Assembly: GCA_029263415.1 (NCBI GenBank)
Contig: JAJCXN010000012.1
Coordinates: forward strand, 62,001-126,000
Direction of reading: 5' to 3'
DNA: 64,000 bases
DNA from: Acidobacteriota bacterium
Lineage (GTDB): Bacteria; Acidobacteriota; Thermoanaerobaculia; Multivoradales; Multivoraceae
The notes under the pieces were generated by a model. The model had not been told where the DNA came from. It worked only from the letters and a program-made list of their open reading frames with translations, and ran no database searches. The position numbers were made by a program, and so were the translations under genes. Every line of letters begins with the position of its first letter. Position 1 is the first letter of the stretch. Below, one piece after another: positions 50,879 to 58,749 of this stretch.

Positions 50879-53758
50879 TTACTCGCTAGCCAGAGCGATG
50901 GCTGGGTCGACTCGGCTCGCCCGATGCGCGGGTAACCAGCAAGCTGCGATCGCAGCAATGAATAGAAGGCCGCACACGGACAAGAGCGTTACCGGGTCCC
51001 GGGGGCTCACGCCGAAGACGAACCCATCCAGCAAACGTAGCAGGGCTAAGGATGCTAGAAGTCCGAGACAGATTCCGGTCCCGGTGACAATCAGTCCACG
51101 CTGCATGACCCAGTTGATGAGGTCGCTGCGTTGTGCTCCCATCGCTGTGCGAAGGCCTATCTCACGGGTTCGGGTAGTGACACGCTGCGCCATGGAAGCG
51201 TAGATCCCCAGGGACGCGATCACTAGGGCCAGTACCGAGAACGCCGCTGCTACGGTGAGGGCAAGCCGATTCTCGCCCATGGTGCTGCTCACCCGGTCGG
51301 CAAATGCTTCCGCGTCGTCGACCACTAAGCCGGGGCCGATTTGGCTCAGCATGTGATTGATCTTTGGTACCAGAGTGCTGGGCGGTACATGGGTCCTCAC
51401 CACAAAGTCTTGGGCCCAGGAGTTCTCACCGTACGCCAGGTATGCCTGCGGTGACTGATCCGAGCGTAGGTCGACTTCTCGAACTTCGGATACAACCCCA
51501 ATCACACGCGACTCCCGCGGCTCTGTGCCACCGTTGGCGGTCGCGAACTCGATGGTGATGTGTTTCCCGATTGCGCTTTCATCTGGCCAAGCTGATGCGG
51601 CGAGATAGTCGCTCACCACGACGGAGGCGTTGGGGTTCTTCATGTCCGTTTCGGTGAACTCTCGACCCTCTCGTAGAGTGATCCCCATGGTCTCGAAGTA
51701 CCGTGGGAAGATCCGGTGAAACGAGCCTGTGAGGATTCCGAAGTTCTGCCTGGAAGCCTCGTCAAAGGAATAGCTAGCGAGGTTCTGACCGCCTAGCGGG
51801 AGCTGGTTGGTCAAGCTCACCGATTCCACCTCGGGAAGCTCTTCCAATTGCCGGACGATGGTCTGATTCAATTCGAGACGAGCCGCGCCAGCCCCTTCGA
51901 AGTCTCCTGCAAAGTCGCTATTCAAGGAGAAGTCGAAGGTCAGCAGCTGGTCAGCTTGATAGCCGAGTTCCACTCGTTGAAGCTGGGCGAGTGTTCTTAA
52001 GAGCACTCCGGTTCCCGCGAGGAGAATCAAGGCAAGTGCAACCTGTGCCACCACTAGCGGCGTACTTCCGCTTACTGTTCCTGCGATGCCCCCTCGGCCG
52101 GCCCTAACGTTGCTGCTAAACGCACTTTTGCTGGCTCGCCATGCCGGCAGGAGGCCCGCAAGCAAGGCGGTGACCACAGTGGTAAGTACTGCGAACAGAA
52201 GCACCTCGCGATTGATCGCGACATTCTGAAACCGTGGCACATCAAGTGAGGCGCTCCTCGAAGCGAGTTGCAGGAACAAGTAGGTCATGGCAAGACCTAG
52301 CATGCTCGACACCGCGGCGAGGATGAACCCTTCAATGAGTCCTCCGAGCAGCAGCCTCGCTCTGCTTGCGCCCAACGCAGCACGCAGCGCCCACTCCGGG
52401 CGTTGCCCCAGAGACCTTGCCGCGAGAAGCCCAGCGACATTGATGCAGGCTAGAAGAAGTACGAAGACTGAAGCGCCGAATAACAATGACAATGCTGAGC
52501 GAGAGTCCTCGGTCAGGTGTTCCATCAACGGTACTACTTGGTAGGTCGGTCTCTCGCCTTCTTCACCGTCCTCCATTCGTCCACGGTCAGCAAGCGCTTG
52601 CAGTTCCGTTCCAGCTTCGCTGAACGGGATACCTTGGGCGAGCCGGATGTAGGCGGAGTAGCGCAAGATGGTGCCGCGTCGTTGAACTACGCTTCGCGCC
52701 GACCACAATCCGATGTTGTCGGATTGGCTGGGACCAAGCCAGAGCGTTTGCCCTGGCTTGAGTACGCCGACAACTTCCACTCTTTTCTGGGCAAGAGGAA
52801 TTGATTTTCCGACGATGTTCGGATCAGCGGAGTAGCGCGAAACCCAAAGTTCATGGGTGAGCAACACGTTGCCAACGCCTTCCTCGGCCACATCCAGGCT
52901 TTCGTCGAACAAGCGGCCCATGGCTGGTCGAACCCCGAGCATTGCCGGTAGACCCGCGTCCACGCTTGCGATTCGGACGAGAGCGAAGTTGTCCCCTTCA
53001 CCAATGCTGTGCTTGGGGAAGTTGGCCAGGTGAAGCTCGGAGATCGTCTTAGCGCTCTCTCGAAAGTCGATGACGTTCGAGGCCGAGATCCGTGGCATGC
53101 CGACCCGACCAAGTGCGTTGATACGGACCACTCCGAGTCGGTCCACGTCGGTGTACTCGAGGTCATCCAGGATGATCGACTGGAACAACGAGAAGAGTGA
53201 GACCGCCGCTCCGAGTCCTAGGCTGAGCACTAGGATCGAAGGAATCGCCACGGCGCGGGCTCGCCACAAGGAGCGACTGGCAAGTTTGAGAGGCCGAAAC
53301 CAATCCGAAAGAGCCATCGCGATGAAGGATCCGCGTTGTCTGGGAAGCGAAGACGGCCGCAGATGCGAGGTGCTGTGTACCGTTGAACGTTGACTGGTTG
53401 GTGGCGGCAGTGCGACCCGTGAGGGTTCGGTTGCGTTGGTTGTGAAAACGTCAGGTCTGCGAGCCAGCTTGGCAAGTAGTTCGTCCCAGTCACCGAGCCT
53501 CTCAAAGGCACTTTCCCGCGCCGCATGTTCGAGCCTCGAACCGAGGCCCTGCGCGGACAAACTGATCAGAGCTTCCTGATAACCCTCGTCGAGCATGCTA
53601 GCGATCTCTTCGATCTCGTCTTGACCCAGTGCATCCGCTTCACTGGGTGCGCGGTCGCGGATGAGTTCGCGCCAAGCTGAAACCATTTTCGCGTGCTTGT
53701 CCGCAACGGATTCCTTATGCCCATCGGGCGGCAGCGAAGTGTTCTTTCTATTTGCCAC
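50879..53758 (-). CDS. ADOP-family orphan permease (MacB/FtsX type), module 1
   Basis: About 959 residues. A soluble helical N-terminal prefix (about 20-100, the permease prefix domain) precedes a first membrane helix (IPSILVLSLGLGAAVSLFSL), a MacB-like periplasmic domain, a three-helix FtsX block, a second periplasmic domain and a final FtsX block (LLFIAAIAACWLPAHRASRVDP). No ATPase gene lies nearby, hence orphan. The start is GTG at 53758 with GGAG upstream, inside the end of the PadR gene (11-base overlap); an earlier GTG at 53776 is possible. It is coupled to PadR module 1. Confidence 0.88.
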   Translation of the reverse strand: MANRKNTSLPPDGHKESVADKHAKMVSAWRELIRDRAPSEADALGQDEIEEIASMLDEGYQEALISLSAQGLGSRLEHAARESAFERLGDWDELLAKLARRPDVFTTNATEPSRVALPPPTSQRSTVHSTSHLRPSSLPRQRGSFIAMALSDWFRPLKLASRSLWRARAVAIPSILVLSLGLGAAVSLFSLFQSIILDDLEYTDVDRLGVVRINALGRVGMPRISASNVIDFRESAKTISELHLANFPKHSIGEGDNFALVRIASVDAGLPAMLGVRPAMGRLFDESLDVAEEGVGNVLLTHELWVSRYSADPNIVGKSIPLAQKRVEVVGVLKPGQTLWLGPSQSDNIGLWSARSVVQRRGTILRYSAYIRLAQGIPFSEAGTELQALADRGRMEDGEEGERPTYQVVPLMEHLTEDSRSALSLLFGASVFVLLLACINVAGLLAARSLGQRPEWALRAALGASRARLLLGGLIEGFILAAVSSMLGLAMTYLFLQLASRSASLDVPRFQNVAINREVLLFAVLTTVVTALLAGLLPAWRASKSAFSSNVRAGRGGIAGTVSGSTPLVVAQVALALILLAGTGVLLRTLAQLQRVELGYQADQLLTFDFSLNSDFAGDFEGAGAARLELNQTIVRQLEELPEVESVSLTNQLPLGGQNLASYSFDEASRQNFGILTGSFHRIFPRYFETMGITLREGREFTETDMKNPNASVVVSDYLAASAWPDESAIGKHITIEFATANGGTEPRESRVIGVVSEVREVDLRSDQSPQAYLAYGENSWAQDFVVRTHVPPSTLVPKINHMLSQIGPGLVVDDAEAFADRVSSTMGENRLALTVAAAFSVLALVIASLGIYASMAQRVTTRTREIGLRTAMGAQRSDLINWVMQRGLIVTGTGICLGLLASLALLRLLDGFVFGVSPRDPVTLLSVCGLLFIAAIAACWLPAHRASRVDPAIALASE

Positions 53759-54083
53759 TGGCGTTCTCCAGAACACCGAACACGGCGTTCACATAGTTGC
53801 CGAACTCCTGCTTCTGCTCCTCGAGCGCGTTGCGACCAGCGCTGGTGAGGCGGTAGTAGCGACGTCGCCGTTCACCAGCTCTTTCTCGCCAACGCCCGGA
53901 TACCAGTCCCCGATCCTCCAACTTCGCTAGGGTCGGATAGAGCGATGAGATTCGGAACACCAAGGTGCCGCCGGAGGCCGTCTCGATGAGTTTTCCGATC
54001 TCGTAGCCGTGGCGGTCTCGGTTCTCGAGCAAGGCAAGAATGAGCAGTTCCATGCTGCCTTTCTTGAGTGCTGGGCTGAACAT
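53748..54083 (-). CDS. PadR-family transcriptional regulator, module 1
   Basis: A 111-residue winged-helix protein beginning KKGSMELLILALLENRDRHG and containing FRISSLYPTLAKLEDRGLVSG with the recognition helix, then RRRYYRLTSAGRNAL for the wing. PadR regulators are repressors that respond to phenolics, drugs or unknown ligands; in ADOP loci they usually control the adjoining permease. It is the first gene of the leftward unit, its end overlapping the ADOP start. Confidence 0.92.
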   Translation of the reverse strand: MFSPALKKGSMELLILALLENRDRHGYEIGKLIETASGGTLVFRISSLYPTLAKLEDRGLVSGRWRERAGERRRRYYRLTSAGRNALEEQKQEFGNYVNAVFGVLENASGK

Positions 54084-54365
54084 TTGGGCTGCGCCTCTCT
54101 AAGTGTTCACTGGAGCGCCTTCTGTTAGGCACGATGGTTCAAACGGTGGTTTTACATGCGTCGACCATATATACGGCGTCGGAGTATAATAGTTCCTGAG
54201 AGACAACAGCAACCAGCAGGTCTTCAGCAGGATCTTTTGCTGAGAACAGAGCGTTCCTCGCATTCCAGAGTGGTAGGGGTCACGAGTTGAACCGACGGTG
54301 AACGATCTCTTCGAGAAATGCGAGATCGTCTTGATTTCAGCTGCAATGCAGTTTATTGTGGAGCC
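54084..54365. other. Shared divergent control region of the two PadR-ADOP modules, 282 bp
   Basis: Contains a -10-like TATAAT (54185-54190) facing the rightward module and the inverted repeat at 54170-54188 that overlaps it. A 6-bp hairpin, TCAGCA/TGCTGA, lies at 54224-54243 in what would be the rightward leader. The leftward promoter is probably in the AT-rich stretch around 54165-54190 too. Confidence 0.5.
54164..54190 (+). promoter_or_regulatory. Candidate promoter and PadR operator between divergent modules
   Basis: TATAC-9-GTATA at 54170-54188 is an inverted repeat, and the last part overlaps a perfect TATAAT -10 box (54185-54190). GACC near 54163-54166 is a poor -35 match with about 18-base spacing. 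An operator over the -10 is what a repressor needs, and PadR is encoded on both sides. Confidence 0.45.
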
Positions 54366-54707
54366 ATGACACGAGGACTAGGAGAGCTGGAGCAACTGTT
54401 GCTGTTTGCGTTGATCGAACTGGGTGACGAGGCTCACGGTGTAGCCATTCGGGATTTAGTGCAGCTTCAGGCGGGCAAATCGCTTTCACCTGGTGCGGTT
54501 CATACCGGATACGAACGATTACAAAAGCGCGGGTTCGTTGACTCGTCGTTGGGAGAACCGACCCCGACCAGAGGTGGGAGGCGCAAACGTCACTATCGCA
54601 TCACTTCTGAAGGAGCCCGCGCCTTGCACCGGACTCAAATTCGTTTGCAACGAATGGCTGCGGGCAACCTCAGTGAGCTGGAGCGGCTCGCGGATCTGGG
54701 CAAGTGA
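54366..54707 (+). CDS. PadR-family transcriptional regulator, module 2
   Basis: A 113-residue winged-helix protein (LGELEQLLLFALIELGDEAHG, then LSPGAVHTGYERLQKRGFVDS and RRKRHYRITSEGARAL). It belongs to the PadR-like group with a different N-terminal length from module 1. The ATG at 54366 has TGGAG upstream; the start at 54318 is not favoured. Its TGA overlaps the GTG of the ADOP gene (GTGA), so regulator and permease are coupled. Confidence 0.92.
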   Translation: MTRGLGELEQLLLFALIELGDEAHGVAIRDLVQLQAGKSLSPGAVHTGYERLQKRGFVDSSLGEPTPTRGGRRKRHYRITSEGARALHRTQIRLQRMAAGNLSELERLADLGK

Positions 54708-57544
54708 ACCAACAACCGATGGTGGCCCCGCCCAAGCTGTTGAGTGGTTTGGTTGGTGTCCTCGTAGATGGCGTAAGACGCGAGGTCTTGCTCGGTGATC
54801 TCGAGGAGACCTTCCACTATCGTCTGGAGCAAGGGCTAAGCCTGCGCGTTGCCAGAATGCACTACGGACGTGAGGCTCTTGCCTCCCTGTGGACTCTGTA
54901 CATCTCCGGAACTGTCTTTCAACCAGATCCTAGTGTCGCCTCCATTTCTGTGGCCTCCACTCCCCACCCGCGATCGACACCGCGACCCACTGCAGAAGGA
55001 GCGACGATCATGCGTTCTTGGGACGACTTACGTTTTTCAACCAATGCCCTTTTGAAAAGGCCGAGCCTCTCGCTTGTAGTGGTGCTCGCGATGGCCTTGG
55101 GAATCGGTGCAAGTACTCTGGTCTTCAGTGTGGTCGAAGCGGCGCTGCTGCGAAGCCTGCCGGTGAATGACCCAGCGTCCTTGATGATGGTGTGGAACCG
55201 TCAATCCTCGGACGTGGGCTCGTCCAACCTTTTAAGCGCCCCGAGCTACGCAGATCTCAAAGAACGTGCCAACACGTTGGAAACAGTTGCAGCGTTCGGA
55301 GAAATTGTCGTGGCTCCGATTGTTGGCACCGACCAACCGACCTTCGCGCGCCTGGTTCCGGTGACCGACAACTTCTTTGAAATGCTTGGGGTCCAGCCTC
55401 GCGCCGGTCGCCTATTTGTGCCCGCTGACGGTACCCCTCCCGCCGACGGAGCGCCGCCACGCGCGGTCTCGCCGCTGGTTATCAGTCATGACTATTGGCA
55501 GCGAGAATTCTCCGGTTCCGAAGATGTGATCGGCCGCTCACTCAAAGTGTTTAGCAGCGACTATCAAATCGTCGGCGTGCTCCCGCAGGACTTCCGGCTC
55601 GTCTTCCCGGCCGCCGCGGATGTAGGAGAAGACCTGGGCACGTCCATCGATCTGTGGTCGACGTGGGCATTCGATCTGAGAGGAGCATCGAGGAACTCGC
55701 GCTCGTTTCGCGTTGTTGCGAGAAAGCATACGGACTTTTCGCTGGCCGATGTTCGCGGTGAACTGAACAACATCGCTGCCGACCTGCGCAGCGAGAACCC
55801 GGAACTAGAAGAAAGTGGATTCGCGCTCGGCGCGAAGAGCTTCGTTGCGGAGAGTGGGTCGCATATCAGGCCTCTCCTTTGGATGCTCGGAGGCGCGGTC
55901 TTCTGTGTGCTTCTTGTTGCTTGTGTCAACTCTTCAGGCTTGCTGCTCGCACGTACCACGGAACGCTCCAGGGAACTCTCGGTACGCGCCGCACTTGGTG
56001 CCGATCGCTGGCGGCTGGCGCTTCTGTCGCTCAGTGAAGCGTTGCTACTCGCGCTCGCTGGTGGTGCCCTAGGCATGGCGCTGGCCTGGCTTGGTATGAA
56101 GGCGCTCGCGATCGCTGGCCCCGCAGGGCTGCCTCAAGCAGACCAGCTCTCACTCAACGTAGGTGTGCTCGGTTTCGCGATTGCACTGGTATTGGTTTGC
56201 GCAGCAATCGCGGGACTGTTACCGGCCGCCCGAGCGATGCGACACGCGCGTCGCGACTCCCTCAATACGCGCTCCTCGACCGCCACCCGCCGGCAACGTC
56301 GCCTTAGAGACGTGATGGTTGGCGTGCAAATCGCCCTGACGGTGACGTTGGTTCTGGCAACCGGGCTGTTGTTGCGAAGCCTGGCCGAGCTTCAGCGCGT
56401 TCCCTTGGGCTTCGAACCCGAGAACGTACTGGCAGTTGACATATCAACCGTGGCTGGTGGATTCGATCGACAAGCCGAAGACATCAATGCTGCGTTTGGG
56501 CGCTGGATCGAGAAGAGGCGTGGAATCGAGCAGGCGTTGTCGCAGTCGTTGAATGACCTGCCTGGAGTGGAGGCGGCGGGCGCCGTTTTTCCGGTCCCCT
56601 TGAACGGGGTCTATAGTCGCACATGTGACTACTCACTAGCGAATGAAGGCCGACCTGAAGTCTCTGGCGTTGCCTACTTTAGGAATGTTTGGCCCGGCTA
56701 CTTCGAGTCGATGCAGATTCCGCTACTTGCGGGACGAGATCTTCGCTACGACGACGATGCCTCCGGCCAGCATGAATGGGCAAACGATGACGAGGTGCGC
56801 ACCGATCGCCCAACCGTTGTTATCGACTCTCGCCTTGCCAGCGAGTTGTGGCCCGATGAAGATGCGGTGGGAAAAACATTGCGCTACGACATCTACGGTA
56901 CCGTGTTCCACGATGCAGAAGTCGTCGGTGTGGTGCCGTTCGTCGCCCAGGGCAGCCTGGTTGATCAAAGGCAGACCATCTACATTCCGCGCTCCTACTA
57001 CCGGTCGCAAGAGTTGACGCTAACGGTGAGGGTCAAGCAAGACTCTCCTGCTATGCGGGCTTCCTTGGTTGATGCGATTCATGCGGAGTTTCCCGAAAGC
57101 CCTGCTCTCATTCGTCCACTGAACGACTATGTAGACAGTGCAACGGCAACCAATCGCTTTGTGCTCTCACTTCTCGGAGGCTTTGCCAGCATCGCATTGC
57201 TGCTGGCCGGTATCGGCATCTATGGCGCCTTAGCGCTGACCGTGCGTCAGCGTGGGAAGGAAATCGGTATTCACCTGGCGATGGGAGCAGCACCTAGGCG
57301 TGTCTTTACAGGGATGGTCCGAAGGTCGTTGACGCTCTCGGCCATCGGCATGGCCGCCGGGGTGCTCTTGGCGCTTTCTGCGACCAGCCTCATAAGTACC
57401 TATCTCTATCAGGTCTCAAGCATGGATCCGATCGCTGTCGGCGGGACTGTCATGGTGCAGTGTGTTGTGACTCTCCTGGCCTGCTGGATCCCGGCGCGTC
57501 GTGCGTCTCGCGTCGAACCGATCAAGGCTCTGCGGGCAGATTGA
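54704..57544 (+). CDS. ADOP-family orphan permease, module 2
   Basis: A 946-residue permease. The N-terminal prefix (VRREVLLGDLEETFHYRLE) is the second, shorter type of ADOP prefix, followed by a helix-MacB-domain-FtsX-domain-FtsX layout as in module 1 (LSLVVVLAMALGIGAS, then VACVNSSGLLLARTTERSRE and a final VTLLACWIPARRASRVEP). The GTG start overlaps the PadR stop. No ATPase is nearby. These permeases are thought to be MacB-like and mechanotransmitting, but the energy source and cargo are unknown. Confidence 0.9.
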   Translation: MNQQPMVAPPKLLSGLVGVLVDGVRREVLLGDLEETFHYRLEQGLSLRVARMHYGREALASLWTLYISGTVFQPDPSVASISVASTPHPRSTPRPTAEGATIMRSWDDLRFSTNALLKRPSLSLVVVLAMALGIGASTLVFSVVEAALLRSLPVNDPASLMMVWNRQSSDVGSSNLLSAPSYADLKERANTLETVAAFGEIVVAPIVGTDQPTFARLVPVTDNFFEMLGVQPRAGRLFVPADGTPPADGAPPRAVSPLVISHDYWQREFSGSEDVIGRSLKVFSSDYQIVGVLPQDFRLVFPAAADVGEDLGTSIDLWSTWAFDLRGASRNSRSFRVVARKHTDFSLADVRGELNNIAADLRSENPELEESGFALGAKSFVAESGSHIRPLLWMLGGAVFCVLLVACVNSSGLLLARTTERSRELSVRAALGADRWRLALLSLSEALLLALAGGALGMALAWLGMKALAIAGPAGLPQADQLSLNVGVLGFAIALVLVCAAIAGLLPAARAMRHARRDSLNTRSSTATRRQRRLRDVMVGVQIALTVTLVLATGLLLRSLAELQRVPLGFEPENVLAVDISTVAGGFDRQAEDINAAFGRWIEKRRGIEQALSQSLNDLPGVEAAGAVFPVPLNGVYSRTCDYSLANEGRPEVSGVAYFRNVWPGYFESMQIPLLAGRDLRYDDDASGQHEWANDDEVRTDRPTVVIDSRLASELWPDEDAVGKTLRYDIYGTVFHDAEVVGVVPFVAQGSLVDQRQTIYIPRSYYRSQELTLTVRVKQDSPAMRASLVDAIHAEFPESPALIRPLNDYVDSATATNRFVLSLLGGFASIALLLAGIGIYGALALTVRQRGKEIGIHLAMGAAPRRVFTGMVRRSLTLSAIGMAAGVLLALSATSLISTYLYQVSSMDPIAVGGTVMVQCVVTLLACWIPARRASRVEPIKALRAD

Positions 57545-57605
57545 TCCTGGTGAGGTTCGCGCCACAAATCTGGGCCTCGCGCCGGTAGAGGCCTGGGTCG
57601 TTCAC

Positions 57606-57620
57606 TAGCACCTTGTGCTA
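57606..57620 (+). promoter_or_regulatory. Hairpin abutting the ribosome site of the PD40 gene
   Basis: TAGCAC-CTT-GTGCTA, a perfect 6-bp stem, ends one base before the AAGGAG ribosome site of the PD40 gene. It may mask or stabilise translation initiation, or act as an attenuator. Confidence 0.35.
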
Positions 57621-57633
57621 AAGGAGAAACTAA

Positions 57634-58698
57634 GTGCGGCCAAAAAGTGTTGGACCAGTGGGCATCTTTCTCGTTCTGAGCTGTTCAATCAGTGCTCCTG
57701 GAAGGGTGATGGGCGCGGTTCCTGTGAACCCATACTCCAACGTGGTTAACGAGGTTCCCAGGTGGTCTCCTGATGGTCAGCGTATTGCCTTTATGTCCAA
57801 CCGAGACGGGAATTTCGAGATCTACGTGATGAGCATCGACGGCAGCAATCAAAGCCGCCTGACCAACAACATCTACAACGACCAGTTCCCTTCGTGGTCC
57901 CCTGATGGAAAGCAGATTGTGTATTCCTCCACCGCCACGGCTTCGACGTTCGCAACCCCGAGCCAGTCAGCGATCTTTGTGATGGATTCAGATGGCACGA
58001 ATGTGAGGAGACTGACGAACACCTCTGTAGGGGAAGGCAGAGCAGCGCGACTGTTCAACGACAGCTATCCCGTGTGGTCGCCGAATGGCGAGAAAATCGC
58101 CTTCCTGTCGGATAGGGCTCGTGGTTGGCGAGAGATCTATCTCATGAACCCGGACGGCTCGGACGTGACGCAGATCACTTTCCGCGGAGCGACGCATTGG
58201 AACCTCGCTTGGACGCCGGATAGCAAACGGTTGGTCTTCGATGGGCGGATGGACGGTCATCCGTACGCCAATGGTAGCCCGCAATGGGGGATCTACTCGA
58301 TCAACGCCTCGGGGTCGCGTTACACATGGGGCAGTGGGCTGCAACCATTCAGGAACGAGCAGACAACGCAGGCCGAGTTTGATGCGGCCTTCGCGCCAGA
58401 TGGGAGCAAGGTCGCTTTCAACGTCGTGGACCGGGGCAAAGGGCAGCACTCAGACTGGCGAGGATTTCGGTTGGCTCAGTACGGTTGGGTCAACGCGGCC
58501 TTTACTGTTGCAGAGGGATCTGTGCGGGTTCAAGCGGAGGCAGCTGCATACTCAGCTGACTGGTCTCCAGACGGTAAGCGCTTGGTCTTTGTCTCGGATC
58601 GCGATGGCACCAGCGAGCTCTACTTGATGGACGAACAGGGTGGCGATGTGCGTCGCTTGACCCATAGTGAGGATGTGAAGCCGGCCTCAGGGGAGTAG
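57634..58698 (+). CDS. PD40 (TolB-like) beta-propeller protein, secreted
   Basis: A 354-residue protein with a signal peptide (VGIFLVLSCSISAPGRVMGA). The body holds five or more PD40 repeats of the pattern P-x-W-S-P-D-G-x-x-I-A-F-x-S-x-R/D-G (for example PRWSPDGQRIAFMSNRDG, PSWSPDGKQIVYSS, PVWSPNGEKIAFLSDRA, LAWTPDSKRLVFDGR, ADWSPDGKRLVFVSDRDG), as in TolB. Start GTG at 57634 with AAGGAGAAAC upstream. It sits between modules 2 and 3 and could bind their substrates, but there is no direct link. Confidence 0.9.
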   Translation: MRPKSVGPVGIFLVLSCSISAPGRVMGAVPVNPYSNVVNEVPRWSPDGQRIAFMSNRDGNFEIYVMSIDGSNQSRLTNNIYNDQFPSWSPDGKQIVYSSTATASTFATPSQSAIFVMDSDGTNVRRLTNTSVGEGRAARLFNDSYPVWSPNGEKIAFLSDRARGWREIYLMNPDGSDVTQITFRGATHWNLAWTPDSKRLVFDGRMDGHPYANGSPQWGIYSINASGSRYTWGSGLQPFRNEQTTQAEFDAAFAPDGSKVAFNVVDRGKGQHSDWRGFRLAQYGWVNAAFTVAEGSVRVQAEAAAYSADWSPDGKRLVFVSDRDGTSELYLMDEQGGDVRRLTHSEDVKPASGE

Positions 58699-58735
58699 GC
58701 CGACGAGTGGAGTGGGGGCGAGGTCCGCGCCGAAT

Positions 58736-58748
58736 CCCGACGGTCGGG
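58736..58748. terminator. Weak bidirectional terminator between converging genes
   Basis: CCCGA-CGG-TCGGG sits between the end of the PD40 gene and the stop of ADOP 3, which starts two bases later. No T-run follows, so this is only a candidate. Confidence 0.3.
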
Positions 58749-58749
58749 C

